Numbered from the stretch's first letter, positions 8,047-16,955 are shown. The stretch: 25,915 bases of DNA from MAG-121220-bin8 sp964433845 (GCA_964433845.1 CAYSTA010000024.1:1-25915); one strand, 5' to 3'. Numbers and translations: made by a program. Notes: a model not told the origin generated them from the letters alone.

Positions 8047-9027
8047 ATGAGAGTTATTCAGTTTAGAGAAGCAATATGTGAAGCAATGTCAGAGGAAATG
8101 AGATTGGATGAATCTATATATCTAATGGGTGAGGAAGTTGCAGAATACAATGGAGCATACAAGGCCTCTAAAGGAATGTTAGATGAATTTGGAGAAAAAA
8201 GAGTTATAGATACTCCTATTTCTGAACTTGGCTTTTCAGGAATAGGCGTGGGTTCAACCATGACAGGAAATAGACCTATTATTGAATTTATGACATTTAA
8301 TTTTGCACTTGTAGGAATTGATCAAATTATCAATAATGCCGCAAAAATTAGACAAATGTCTGGAGGTCAGTTTCCTTGCCCAATAGTTTTTAGAGGACCT
8401 ACTGGATCGGCTGGACAATTAGCAGCTACTCACTCCCAAGCTTTTGAAAGTTGGTATGCCAATTGTCCTGGATTAAAAGTGGTAGTTCCCTCTAATCCAT
8501 ATGATGCCAAAGGATTATTAAAATCAGCAATTAGAGATAATGATCCAATTATTTTTATGGAATCTGAACAAATGTATGGAGATAAAGGTGAAGTTCCTGA
8601 AGAAGAATATCTCATTCCATTGGGCGAAGCAGAAGTTAAAATTCCTGGAAAAGATGTTACTATAGTGTCATTTGGTAAGATCATCAAAGAGGCAATTAAA
8701 GCAATTGATGAACTTAAGAAAGACGGAATAGAAGCAGAACTTATTGATTTGAGAACTATTAGACCTTTAGATATTAATACAATTATTGAATCTGTTAAAA
8801 AAACCAATAGATTAGTAATTTTAGAGGAATCTTGGCCATTTGGAAATATTTCTACAGAAATAACTTATCAGATTCAAAATCAAATTTTTGATTATTTAGA
8901 TGCCCCAATTGAAAAGATAAATACTGCGGATACACCAACTCCTTATTCCCCTGTTTTATTAGCTGAATGGATTCCTAATAGTAAGGATGTTATTAATTCA
9001 GTTAATAAAGTACTTTACAAATCATAA
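8047..9027 (+). CDS. pdhB: Pyruvate dehydrogenase E1 component, beta subunit
   Basis: The beta chain of the alpha2-beta2 thiamine-diphosphate E1 enzyme that decarboxylates pyruvate and acetylates the E2 lipoyl groups. From ATG 8047 it has 326 residues, the family's length, and begins MRVIQFREAI; an in-frame TTG 30 bases upstream adds an unconserved extension and overlaps the promoter. Conserved segments are GEEVAEYNGAYKASKG (28-43), the ISELGF motif with the Glu (E60) that activates thiamine, EFMTFNFA, IVFRGPTGSAGQLAATHSQ, and the C-terminal transketolase domain with DLRTIRPLD and LEESWPFGN. No alpha subunit is adjacent; in flavobacteria pdhA and the E2 gene usually lie elsewhere. A branched-chain 2-oxoacid E1 beta is a less likely alternative. 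Confidence 0.93.
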   Translation: MRVIQFREAICEAMSEEMRLDESIYLMGEEVAEYNGAYKASKGMLDEFGEKRVIDTPISELGFSGIGVGSTMTGNRPIIEFMTFNFALVGIDQIINNAAKIRQMSGGQFPCPIVFRGPTGSAGQLAATHSQAFESWYANCPGLKVVVPSNPYDAKGLLKSAIRDNDPIIFMESEQMYGDKGEVPEEEYLIPLGEAEVKIPGKDVTIVSFGKIIKEAIKAIDELKKDGIEAELIDLRTIRPLDINTIIESVKKTNRLVILEESWPFGNISTEITYQIQNQIFDYLDAPIEKINTADTPTPYSPVLLAEWIPNSKDVINSVNKVLYKS

Positions 9028-9048
9028 TTAATTATACAATCATGTTAT

Positions 9049-9069
9049 TAGGTTTTTTATTTAAACCTA
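9049..9069 (+). terminator. Probable terminator after pdhB
   Basis: TAGGTTT (9049-9055) pairs with AAACCTA (9063-9069) around a seven-base, T-rich loop, 22 bases after the pdhB stop. The downstream T-tract is poor and interrupted, so termination would be weak. It separates pdhB from the hppA promoter just to the right. Confidence 0.4.
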
Positions 9070-9075
9070 TTTGAC

Positions 9076-9083
9076 TATTTTTG
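9076..9083 (+). promoter_or_regulatory. Bacteroidota -7 promoter element for hppA
   Basis: TATTTTTG, an exact TAnnTTTG match, directly after the pdhB hairpin. The start point would be near 9090, about 25 bases before the hppA ATG. The -33 region is T-rich but has no clear TTTG. Confidence 0.45.
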
Positions 9084-9114
9084 CCACCTGTTAAAATAAT
9101 TTAAATATATATAT

Positions 9115-11502
9115 ATGGAATCTATAATAATTTATTTACCAATTGGACTTTCGTTGCTAGGACTTGCTTATATGACATACAAAAAGTCTTGGGTAATGAA
9201 TCAAGATGCTGGTGATGGTAAAATGAAAGAAATTTCTGATCATATTTATGAGGGAGCTCTAGCTTTTTTAAATGCAGAATATAAATTGTTATCCATATTT
9301 GTACTAATTGTAAGTTTAGCTCTTGCTGCAGTATCATTAATAGTTCCTACCACTCATATTTTAATTGTAGTAGCATTTATTTTTGGAGCTTTTTTCTCTG
9401 CATGGGCAGGGAATATGGGTATGAAAATTGCTACAAAAACAAATGTTAGAACTACCCAAGCTGCTAGAACCAGTTTACCTAACGCGTTGAAGATATCTTT
9501 TGGAGGAGGAACTGTTATGGGACTTGGAGTAGCAGGGCTTGCTGTTCTTGGTTTAACAGCATTTTTTATAATTTTTTATAAGGTATTTATGGGAGGTGTA
9601 TGGACTACTTCGGAAGATATGATTATAGTTTTGGAAACTTTAGCTGGATTTTCTCTAGGTGCAGAATCTATTGCATTATTTGCAAGAGTGGGAGGAGGAA
9701 TTTATACTAAAGCCGCTGATGTTGGTGCAGACTTAGTTGGTAAAGTAGAGGCCGGAATCCCTGAAGATGATCCTAGAAATCCTGCAACGATTGCAGATAA
9801 CGTGGGAGATAATGTAGGTGATGTAGCAGGAATGGGAGCAGACCTTTTTGGTTCTTATGTAGCTACTGTTTTAGCTTCAATGGTTTTAGGAAACTATGTA
9901 ATTATAGACATGGGAGGAAGTATTGAAGATGCATTTGGAGGTATAGGACCAATCCTTTTACCTGTTTTTATTGCAGGTGCTGGAATCATCATTTCTGCAA
10001 TAGGAACCATGTTAGTAAATATTAAAAACAATGAAGCCAAAGAAAATGAAGTAATGGGAGCCTTAAATGTAGGAAATTGGACCTCAATTTTTCTTGTTGC
10101 ATTATCATGTTATACTCTTTGTATTTGGATGCTTCCCGAGACTATGAAAATGGAATTTTTTGGTGAAGGAATCAAAGAAGTCTCTTCAATGAGTGTTTTT
10201 TATGCTTGTCTTGTTGGATTAGTAGTAGGAGCTGTTATTTCTTCAGTTACTGAGTATTATACCGGACTTGGAAAAAGTCCAACTTTAAAAATTGTTCAAC
10301 AATCAAGTACCGGAGCGGGAACCAATATTATTGCTGGTTTAGCTACTGGAATGATTTCAACTTTTCCTTCTGTTTTATTGTTTGCAGGAGCTATTTGGGC
10401 ATCTTATTTATTTGCTGGTTTTTATGGAGTTGCATTATCTGCTAGTGCAATGATGGCAACAACGGCTATGCAATTAGCTATTGATGCTTTTGGACCTATT
10501 TCAGATAATGCAGGTGGAATTGCAGAAATGAGTGAACAAGACCCTATAGTTAGGGAAAGAACAGATATTTTAGATTCAGTTGGTAATACTACTGCTGCAA
10601 CTGGAAAAGGTTTTGCTATTGCTTCCGCAGCTTTAACTTCATTAGCGTTGTTTGCAGCTTATGTAACTTTTACTGGAATTGATGGTATTAATATTTTTAA
10701 AGCACCTGTTCTGGCAATGCTTTTCGTTGGAGGTATGGTTCCCGTTGTTTTTTCTGCTCTTGCTATGAATGCAGTTGGAAAAGCAGCAATGGAAATGGTT
10801 CAGGAAGTTAGAAGACAATTTAAAGCTATTCCTGGAATTATGGAAGGAACTGGAAAACCAGAATATGATAAATGTGTAGCTATTTCAACTCAGGCTTCAT
10901 TAAAAGAAATGATGCTTCCAGGATTTTTAACAATAGGGTTCCCCTTATTAATTGCTTTTGTTCCTATGATTTTTGGAATTGATAATTTGGCAATTGCAGA
11001 AATGTTAGGTGGATATATGGCAGGAGTTACAGTAAGTGGTGTATTATGGGCTATTTTTCAAAACAATGCAGGAGGGGCATGGGATAATGCAAAAAAATCA
11101 TTTGAAGCTGGTGTAGAAATAAATGGAGAAATGACTTATAAAGGTTCTGATGCTCATAAAGCAGCTGTTACAGGAGATACTGTTGGTGACCCTTTTAAGG
11201 ATACTTCAGGGCCTTCAATGAATATTTTAATAAAATTAACTTGTTTGATTGGGCTTGTTATTGCTCCAATTTTAGGAGGACATTCAGTAGATTCAAGTCA
11301 TGCTTCTGCCGATCATCAGATTAAAAAAGAAGTAAAGATTGAAGCAGAAAATGATGTATGGACAATGACTGTTACAACTGAAGAAACAGATGCTGAGGGT
11401 ACATCTAAAAAATCTGAATTTATTAGCGGAACTAAAGAAGAAGTTTTGTCTGAAGCTGATAAAAGGGGAATTGCAGCTATGGGTCAGATAGATAAAAAAT
11501 AA
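9115..11502 (+). CDS. hppA: Membrane-bound proton/sodium-translocating pyrophosphatase, K+-dependent type
   Basis: An integral inner-membrane pump that couples pyrophosphate hydrolysis to cation export. The 795-residue protein has about 16 hydrophobic helices and the family's active-site motifs: RVGGGIYTKAADVGADLVGK (191-210), the acidic loop IPEDDPRNPATIADNVGDNVGD (215-236), AIDAFGPISDNAGGIAEM (455-472), and the GGAWDNAKK and GDTVGDPFKDTSGPS motifs near the C-terminus. Ala494 and Gly497 (in NTTAATGKGF) are the residues of K+-dependent enzymes; K+-independent ones have Lys and Thr there. Helix 6 reads GADLFGSYVATV: the gate glutamate of Na+ enzymes (three residues after Asp243; here Gly246) and of plant H+ enzymes (seven after; here Ala250) are both absent. 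Glu184 in helix 5 (LGAESIALF) stands where Ser is usual and may replace it, which I recall from flavobacterial H+-pumping enzymes. A polar tail of about 70 residues (724-795) follows the last helix. The ion pumped is inferred, not shown. Confidence 0.96.
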   Translation: MESIIIYLPIGLSLLGLAYMTYKKSWVMNQDAGDGKMKEISDHIYEGALAFLNAEYKLLSIFVLIVSLALAAVSLIVPTTHILIVVAFIFGAFFSAWAGNMGMKIATKTNVRTTQAARTSLPNALKISFGGGTVMGLGVAGLAVLGLTAFFIIFYKVFMGGVWTTSEDMIIVLETLAGFSLGAESIALFARVGGGIYTKAADVGADLVGKVEAGIPEDDPRNPATIADNVGDNVGDVAGMGADLFGSYVATVLASMVLGNYVIIDMGGSIEDAFGGIGPILLPVFIAGAGIIISAIGTMLVNIKNNEAKENEVMGALNVGNWTSIFLVALSCYTLCIWMLPETMKMEFFGEGIKEVSSMSVFYACLVGLVVGAVISSVTEYYTGLGKSPTLKIVQQSSTGAGTNIIAGLATGMISTFPSVLLFAGAIWASYLFAGFYGVALSASAMMATTAMQLAIDAFGPISDNAGGIAEMSEQDPIVRERTDILDSVGNTTAATGKGFAIASAALTSLALFAAYVTFTGIDGINIFKAPVLAMLFVGGMVPVVFSALAMNAVGKAAMEMVQEVRRQFKAIPGIMEGTGKPEYDKCVAISTQASLKEMMLPGFLTIGFPLLIAFVPMIFGIDNLAIAEMLGGYMAGVTVSGVLWAIFQNNAGGAWDNAKKSFEAGVEINGEMTYKGSDAHKAAVTGDTVGDPFKDTSGPSMNILIKLTCLIGLVIAPILGGHSVDSSHASADHQIKKEVKIEAENDVWTMTVTTEETDAEGTSKKSEFISGTKEEVLSEADKRGIAAMGQIDKK

Positions 11503-11503
11503 A

Positions 11504-11525
11504 TTTAAAATAAAAGTATTTTAAA
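11504..11525. terminator. AT-only hairpin between convergent hppA and the deoxynucleoside kinase
   Basis: TTTAAAATA (11504-11512) pairs with TATTTTAAA (11517-11525) around an AAAG loop. This 9-bp all-AT stem sits between two convergent stop codons and includes the kinase stop. Position and symmetry suggest a bidirectional terminator, but with no G:C pairs it would be weak. Confidence 0.3.
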
Positions 11526-12132
11526 GACCTTTTAAACTATCATCAACTTTATTAATGATTAGTTTGAGGTCTTCTTTATTTTTAACAAAATCCAGATTAT
11601 CCACATCAATTATAAGTAGCTTTCCTTTATCATAAGTTTCAATCCAAGCTTCATATCTTTCATTAAGTCTACTTAAATAATCAATACTTATAGAGTTTTC
11701 ATAGTCTCTCCCTCTTTTATGAATTTGATCAACTAAATTGGGAATTTGACTTCTTAGATAAATTAATAAATCTGGTGATTTTACAAATGATTCCATCAGA
11801 TTAAAAAGAGATTTATAATTATCAAAATCTCTATTTGTCATAAGGCCCATAGCTAAAAGGTTTGGAGCAAAAATATTAGCGTCTTCATAGATTGTTCTAT
11901 CCTGGATAATCTTTTTCCCGTTTTTTTCAAAGTCCATTATTTGACGAAACCTACTATTTAGAAAATAGACTTGTAAATTAAATGACCATCGTTCCATTTG
12001 ATCATAAAAATCATCTAAATAAGGATTTTTTAAAACATCTTCATAATGTCCCTCAAATTTATAATGTTTAGATAGTAGTTTGGTTAATGAGGTTTTTCCA
12101 GCTCCAATATTTCCTGCAATAGCTATATGCAT
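11521..12132 (-). CDS. Deoxynucleoside kinase
   Basis: A cytoplasmic salvage enzyme of the dCK/dGK family that phosphorylates deoxynucleosides with ATP. The 203-residue protein has a P-loop at the very N-terminus (GNIGAGKT, 7-14), the acidic residue and aromatic patch of the nucleoside site (HYEDVLKNPYLDDFY, 29-43), the DRT motif (78-80, equivalent to the family's ERS/DRS) and the arginine-rich lid RGRDYE (about 139-144). Substrate preference (dA/dG or dT) cannot be told. It lies alone, convergent with hppA; the nearby nucleoside importer and thyA belong to the same area of metabolism but not to the same transcript. Confidence 0.92.
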   Translation of the reverse strand: MHIAIAGNIGAGKTSLTKLLSKHYKFEGHYEDVLKNPYLDDFYDQMERWSFNLQVYFLNSRFRQIMDFEKNGKKIIQDRTIYEDANIFAPNLLAMGLMTNRDFDNYKSLFNLMESFVKSPDLLIYLRSQIPNLVDQIHKRGRDYENSISIDYLSRLNERYEAWIETYDKGKLLIIDVDNLDFVKNKEDLKLIINKVDDSLKGL

Positions 12133-12223
12133 ACTTATTTGAATTTAATAATTTAAAAGTGACATCTAATTTAAAATTTAAATTTGAAAAAATTCATTCT
12201 AATTAAACTTTATTGTCTTCTTA

Positions 12224-12254
12224 TTGTCTATTTAGTAATAAATAACTAGAATTG
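12224..12254 (+). promoter_or_regulatory. Probable promoter of the GLPGLI-receptor cluster
   Basis: TTG at 12224-12226, a 20-base spacer and TAGAATTG at 12247-12254 (seven of eight positions of TAnnTTTG). The start point would be near 12261, about 17 bases before the ATG at 12278, and downstream of the TTG (12257) that could otherwise extend the ORF. Confidence 0.4.
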
Positions 12255-12277
12255 CATTGGTTTTAAAAACTAGAATT

Positions 12278-13123
12278 ATGAAAAAAATACTAATTATTTT
12301 ATGTTTTATAGCTTTTAGTGGATTTTCTCAAGATTTTCAAGGGAAAGCTTATTATATGTCAAAGATGAATGTAAATATGGATTGGATGAAAAATTTGCCG
12401 CCTGATAGACAAGCATCCGTAAAAGCAAGTATGAAAAAAGCAACTGAAAAAAATTTTATACTTAATTTTAACAGTTCCGCATCTTTCTTTAAGGAAGAAG
12501 AAAGGCTTGATCCAACTGCACAAGGTGGTGGATTTAATTGGCAACAATTCGTTACTGGACCAGCGCAAGGTGATATATACAGAGATATACAATCAAATAC
12601 CTACACTAATAAAAAAGAACTTTTTGGAAAAATATTTTTAATACAAGATAGTTTACCTAAAAGTAAATGGGTTATGACAGGAGAAACAAAGCAAATAGGT
12701 ATATACAATGCTTATAAAGCAACTATAACTAAGGAAGTTGAAGAGGAAGTATTTAGTTTTCAAAGATCTCGTGGGCGTCAAGGTCAAAGACCGCCTCCAC
12801 CTCAGCCTCCAGAAAAAAAGATTCGTAAAGTAGTTATGTCAGCATGGTTCACGCCAGAAATCCCTGTATCAACCGGACCTTCATTATATGGAGGACTACC
12901 AGGTCTTATTTTAGAATTAAATGATGATAAAATTACTATACTTTGCACCAAAGTAGTTTTAAACCCAAAAGAGAAAGTAAAAATTAAAGAACCATCCAAG
13001 GGAAAGAAAGTTACAAGTGTTGAATATGAAAAAATTGCTGCTGATAAAGCAGAAGAAATGCAAAACCGTTGGAATGGGAGAAGTAGAGGAAGAAGTAGTA
13101 CAGGAGTCAGAATCAGAAATTAA
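12278..13123 (+). CDS. GLPGLI family secreted protein
   Basis: From ATG 12278 the 281-residue product starts with a signal peptide (MKKILIILCFIAFSGFSQ). The family motif is exact: YGGLPGLILELND (204-216), preceded by SAWFTPEIPVSTGPS. A proline-rich insert, RPPPPQPPEKK, lies at 171-181, and the C-terminus is basic (RSRGRSS). GLPGLI proteins are Bacteroidota-specific, periplasmic or surface proteins of unknown function, very often encoded directly before a TonB-dependent or carboxypeptidase-regulatory-like outer-membrane protein, as here (24-base gap). An in-frame TTG at 12257 would add seven residues ahead of the signal peptide and was rejected. Confidence 0.9.
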   Translation: MKKILIILCFIAFSGFSQDFQGKAYYMSKMNVNMDWMKNLPPDRQASVKASMKKATEKNFILNFNSSASFFKEEERLDPTAQGGGFNWQQFVTGPAQGDIYRDIQSNTYTNKKELFGKIFLIQDSLPKSKWVMTGETKQIGIYNAYKATITKEVEEEVFSFQRSRGRQGQRPPPPQPPEKKIRKVVMSAWFTPEIPVSTGPSLYGGLPGLILELNDDKITILCTKVVLNPKEKVKIKEPSKGKKVTSVEYEKIAADKAEEMQNRWNGRSRGRSSTGVRIRN

Positions 13124-13146
13124 TTTTAATTTATTTTCAATTATAT

Positions 13147-15879
13147 ATGAATAAATCACTTTTATTTTTCCTATTATTTTTTACCTCTTTTGTTTATTCC
13201 CAAGTTAGATTTGAAGGAGTAATTACAGATTCTGAGGGAAATACAATCATGGGAGCCAATGTTATTGCAGTTGAAAAAGAATCACAAATTTTAGATGGTT
13301 TTGGTATTTCTAATGATTCAGGTTTCTATAGAATTTCATTGAAGAAAAATACGGATTATCAAATCAAAATTTCTTTTATTGGATTTCAACAAATAGAGTT
13401 AGACTTAAATCTTAGTGAAGATTTTGAAAAGAACTTTGTTTTACAACAACAAGCAGAAGCATTAGATGAAGTGGAGATCGTTTATGAAATGCCAGTTACT
13501 ATCAAGGGAGATACAATTGTATATAATGCGGATTCTTTTAATACAGGATCTGAAAAAAAATTAGAAGATGTTTTAAAAAACATGCCTGGAATAGAAGTAA
13601 CTGATGAAGGAACTATTGAAGTTGAAGGTAAAGAAATAACAAAGATCACGGTTGAAGGTAAAGATTTTTTTGATGGAGACTCAAAACTTGCAACACAAAA
13701 TTTACCTGCAAATGCTGTCAATAAAGTAGAAGTTCTAAGAAACTTTACTGAAGTTAGCCAATTGAGAAATGTGACAAATAATGAAGATAATATAGCTATA
13801 AATATTAGTCTTAAAAGTGGTAAAGATAAATTTTGGTTTGGGGAAATAGTTGGTGCAAAAGGTAATGAAGACACACATTTAGCTGCACCAAAGATTTTTT
13901 ATTATGCAAAAGATTTAAGTATGAGTATTCTTGGAAATACTAATAATTTAGGTGAGCCAGTTTTGTCGAGAAGAGATTTTTACAGATTTGGTGGAGGCTT
14001 TAGAAACCTAAATCAACAAACAGGAACATCTATAAATATTTCATCTGATGGAGCTGGAATTGGAAATCTACAGAATAACCGTGCTAAATCAATAGATGCT
14101 AAACTTGGTGCATATAATTTTAGTAAATCTATAAATGAAAAGTGGGAGATAAGTGGTTTTGCAATTTTTGCAGAAACTCAAAATATTGTAGAAGAAAAAA
14201 TTTCAAGAATATACTCTGCTACTAATGCAAAACAAGAAACATCTGAGGGTGTAGTTCAGGACAACCAACAACAATTATATAAGTTTACAACTGAATATAA
14301 TCCAAATGAAAGATTACAAACGGAATATAATTTATTAATAAAATCTGCTGAAAGTATAGAAAACACAAACCTTAGTTCAAGTGTAGGAAGACTTGGATCA
14401 AATTCCACCGAAGATATTAGTGAACTAAGAAGTGACAAGCCCAGTTCAATTAATCAAGAACTTAAGGCTTATTATACTTTAAATGAAGATCATATCTTTT
14501 CATTTGAGACTCAACATTTATCACAAAATGAAGATCCTTTTTATCAAGCAATTAAGGAATTACAGCCTTTTAGAAATATTTTAAATCTTGATAGAAATCA
14601 ATCTAAATTTAACATTAATCAAAAAAGAGAAACAGAAACAAACAAGATTGAAGGAAAGCTAGACTACTATTATATTTTAAATCCAAAATCTAACTTGAAT
14701 TTTACTTTTGGGATAACCGATGTAAGCCAAAAATTCAATTCTTCTATTTTTCAAATTTTAGACAGTGGTAATCAAAAGAATTTTAATGAAGACGTTTTAT
14801 CGAATGATGTACAGTTTAATTTTTTAGACGCCTATTTTTCATTTAGATATAGGTTTATTACGGGAATTTTTACTATTGATCCTGGATTTACAATACATAG
14901 CTATAAAAATGAAACATTTCAATTAGGGGCTTTAGAATCTAGAAGTTTTTCTAATATAAGGCCTAATATGAGAGTTTTCATAAAGTTTAAAGATTCTGAA
15001 TCCTTAAGATTTAACTATAGACTAACTACTCAGTTCACGGATGTTAATAATTTAGCCAAAGGTTATGTGTTTAATAATTATAATAGTTTTTTTCAGGGTA
15101 ATCCTAATCTAGAAGCTGCCGAAATTTATAACTATGGATTAAATTATCAAAGTATCAATATTTTTAATTTTACAAATATTTTTGCCAATTTTAGCTATAG
15201 TAAAAGAAAAAATTCAATTCAAAATAAAACCTTAATTTCTGGAATCAACTCAGTAAGATCTGCAGATAATTCAAACTTTCCTAGAGAATCTTATTCTGCT
15301 TCGGGAAGAATTGATAAAAGATTTAAAAACTTCAAAGCAGGTTTTAATATGAATTTCAATTTTAGTGAATTCAATAATATTGTAAATGGAAATCCTTTGG
15401 AATCTATTAATTTCACACAATCCTACAGAGCTACAATTGCTACAAATTTTAGAGATAAACCAAATTTAGAAGTTGGATATAGCTATAATAAAAGAATGTA
15501 TGATATTGGAGATAACAAAAATTATTTTTACACAGATTCACCATTTGCTAGGATAGATGCTTACTTTGGTAATGGTTTTGTGTTCACAGCGGACTATTCA
15601 TATAATTACTATAGAAATGCCGAACAGACATTAAATGAATATAGAAATGCTGAGGCTGATTTGTCTTATAATAAAGATGGATCTAAGTGGGAATTTGGAA
15701 TTAGCGTTACTAATTTATTTAATGATACATCTTTAAATAGAGATAGTTTCAATCAGCTTTATAGTCAAACAAGATCATATATTGTTCAACCGCGATATAC
15801 TGTGTTTAGAATAAAGTATGATTTAACTGGTCTCAATACTTCACCTAGAGGTAAAGGAAATAGAGGAGGTAAAAAATAA
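13147..15879 (+). CDS. TonB-dependent receptor-like outer-membrane beta-barrel protein with carboxypeptidase-regulatory-like domain
   Basis: A 910-residue protein. The signal peptide (1-18, ending FVYS) is followed by a CarboxypepD_reg-like domain (about 20-105; FEGVITDSEGNTIMGANVIA, with IKISFIGFQ at its end), a plug-like domain (about 115-230; KLEDVLKNMPGIEVTDEGTI, VNKVEVLRNF) and a long barrel rich in alternating aromatic/polar strands to the C-terminus. The last strand (YTVFRIKYDL) is followed by a Gly/Arg/Lys tail. This matches the outer-membrane beta-barrel family related to TonB receptors that accompanies GLPGLI proteins. No SusD-like partner is present, so it is not a typical glycan-uptake pair. 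The substrate is unknown; the function is probably joint with the upstream GLPGLI protein. Confidence 0.88.
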   Translation: MNKSLLFFLLFFTSFVYSQVRFEGVITDSEGNTIMGANVIAVEKESQILDGFGISNDSGFYRISLKKNTDYQIKISFIGFQQIELDLNLSEDFEKNFVLQQQAEALDEVEIVYEMPVTIKGDTIVYNADSFNTGSEKKLEDVLKNMPGIEVTDEGTIEVEGKEITKITVEGKDFFDGDSKLATQNLPANAVNKVEVLRNFTEVSQLRNVTNNEDNIAINISLKSGKDKFWFGEIVGAKGNEDTHLAAPKIFYYAKDLSMSILGNTNNLGEPVLSRRDFYRFGGGFRNLNQQTGTSINISSDGAGIGNLQNNRAKSIDAKLGAYNFSKSINEKWEISGFAIFAETQNIVEEKISRIYSATNAKQETSEGVVQDNQQQLYKFTTEYNPNERLQTEYNLLIKSAESIENTNLSSSVGRLGSNSTEDISELRSDKPSSINQELKAYYTLNEDHIFSFETQHLSQNEDPFYQAIKELQPFRNILNLDRNQSKFNINQKRETETNKIEGKLDYYYILNPKSNLNFTFGITDVSQKFNSSIFQILDSGNQKNFNEDVLSNDVQFNFLDAYFSFRYRFITGIFTIDPGFTIHSYKNETFQLGALESRSFSNIRPNMRVFIKFKDSESLRFNYRLTTQFTDVNNLAKGYVFNNYNSFFQGNPNLEAAEIYNYGLNYQSINIFNFTNIFANFSYSKRKNSIQNKTLISGINSVRSADNSNFPRESYSASGRIDKRFKNFKAGFNMNFNFSEFNNIVNGNPLESINFTQSYRATIATNFRDKPNLEVGYSYNKRMYDIGDNKNYFYTDSPFARIDAYFGNGFVFTADYSYNYYRNAEQTLNEYRNAEADLSYNKDGSKWEFGISVTNLFNDTSLNRDSFNQLYSQTRSYIVQPRYTVFRIKYDLTGLNTSPRGKGNRGGKK

Positions 15880-15905
15880 TTTCTAAACTATTTTTTCCTA
15901 GTTCC

Positions 15906-15932
15906 TTAAATAAAGACATTATCTTTACTTAA
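15906..15932 (+). other. Inverted repeat abutting the DUF6588-like gene start
   Basis: TTAA-A-TAAAGA (15906-15916) mirrors TCTTTA-C-TTAA (15922-15932): ten pairs with one mismatch around a CATTA loop, ending on the base before the ATG at 15933. There is no T-run, so it is not a standard terminator. As RNA it could mask the translation start; as DNA it could be an operator. AT-rich composition makes chance possible. Confidence 0.3.
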
Positions 15933-16955
15933 ATGATTTTTAAATTGAAGTTTAGAAATTTACTTTTACTTTTATTTCTCCCTTTAATATCCTATTCTCA
16001 ATCAGGTTTTGAGTCAATTCTATTGGCTGTAGAAGACGATTCTAAAAAAATATTTAAACGATATATGGATCCTCTAATGAAAGGCGCTATTTATAGTTCT
16101 AATTCAGGATGGTACAGCACAGCAAAAGTCCATAGTAAATTAGGAGTTGATTTAAGTTTTAGGCTAAATACAACATTTGTTCCATCTTCTGAGCAAACTT
16201 TTTCTATTTCTGACTTAGAAAATATAACTACCAATGCTAAAAATTTGCCAACAATAATTGGAGAAAATAGACAAGAAAATTTATTTATTACTATTCCTGC
16301 AGATGGCCTTTCGCCAGAATTAAAAAAAACTATCAAAGCTCCTAAAGGAATAAAAAATAAATTGCCTTTAGGAGGAGTCCCAGCTCCAGTTTTACAATTG
16401 GGAGTTGGTATTCCTTTTGACACAGAAATAATAATAAGATATAGTCCAGAATATCATAGAAGAGGAATAGATATGTCATTAAAAGGATTAGGAATTAAGC
16501 ATAACTTACTTCAATATTTTGAACCTATTGATAAATTTCCATTAAATGTTTCTGCATTTGCCTCTTTTTCTAAAATGGAAATTGATTATGATATTCAATC
16601 GTTTAGTTCAATAAAAGGGTCTGGACAGGTTGCAGAATTTAGTCTTAATAATTACAATTTATTATTATTAGCATCTTTTGATGTACTAGTTGTTAATTTT
16701 TACTGTGGATTAGGATTAACTGGCGGAAGTTCTTCTTTTAAAATGATGGGACAATATGACTTAGAGTATCAAACACAATCAAATGTTCCTGTAAATAAAA
16801 CATTAATAGATCCAATTGATATGAATTTTAATACTTCAAATTTTCAGACTACCATTGGAGCAAAGTATAAATTTTTAATTTTTAGTGCTTTTATAGATTT
16901 TTCTTTTCAGCAATACAAGACCTTATCTGCTGGGATTTCTACAAATTTTAGATAA
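15933..16955 (+). CDS. DUF6588-like outer-membrane/secreted protein
   Basis: A 340-residue protein with a clear signal peptide (MIFKLKFRNLLLLLFLPLIS, then YSQ). The start of the mature part, with YMDPLMKGAIYSSNSGWYSTAKVHSKLGVDLSFRLN (about 43-78), and the later alternating beta-strand pattern resemble the Bacteroidota DUF6588 family, small barrel-like exported proteins with no known function. The end (AFIDFSFQQYKTLSAGISTNF) looks like two final amphipathic strands of an outer-membrane barrel with a terminal aromatic. It lies 53 bases after the receptor gene on the same strand and may belong to that transcript. The family name is from memory of the motif. Confidence 0.6.
   Translation: MIFKLKFRNLLLLLFLPLISYSQSGFESILLAVEDDSKKIFKRYMDPLMKGAIYSSNSGWYSTAKVHSKLGVDLSFRLNTTFVPSSEQTFSISDLENITTNAKNLPTIIGENRQENLFITIPADGLSPELKKTIKAPKGIKNKLPLGGVPAPVLQLGVGIPFDTEIIIRYSPEYHRRGIDMSLKGLGIKHNLLQYFEPIDKFPLNVSAFASFSKMEIDYDIQSFSSIKGSGQVAEFSLNNYNLLLLASFDVLVVNFYCGLGLTGGSSSFKMMGQYDLEYQTQSNVPVNKTLIDPIDMNFNTSNFQTTIGAKYKFLIFSAFIDFSFQQYKTLSAGISTNFR

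Noticed and set aside
12257..12277. TTG start for the GLPGLI protein
   Set aside because: It would put seven residues before a well-formed signal peptide that begins at ATG 12278.
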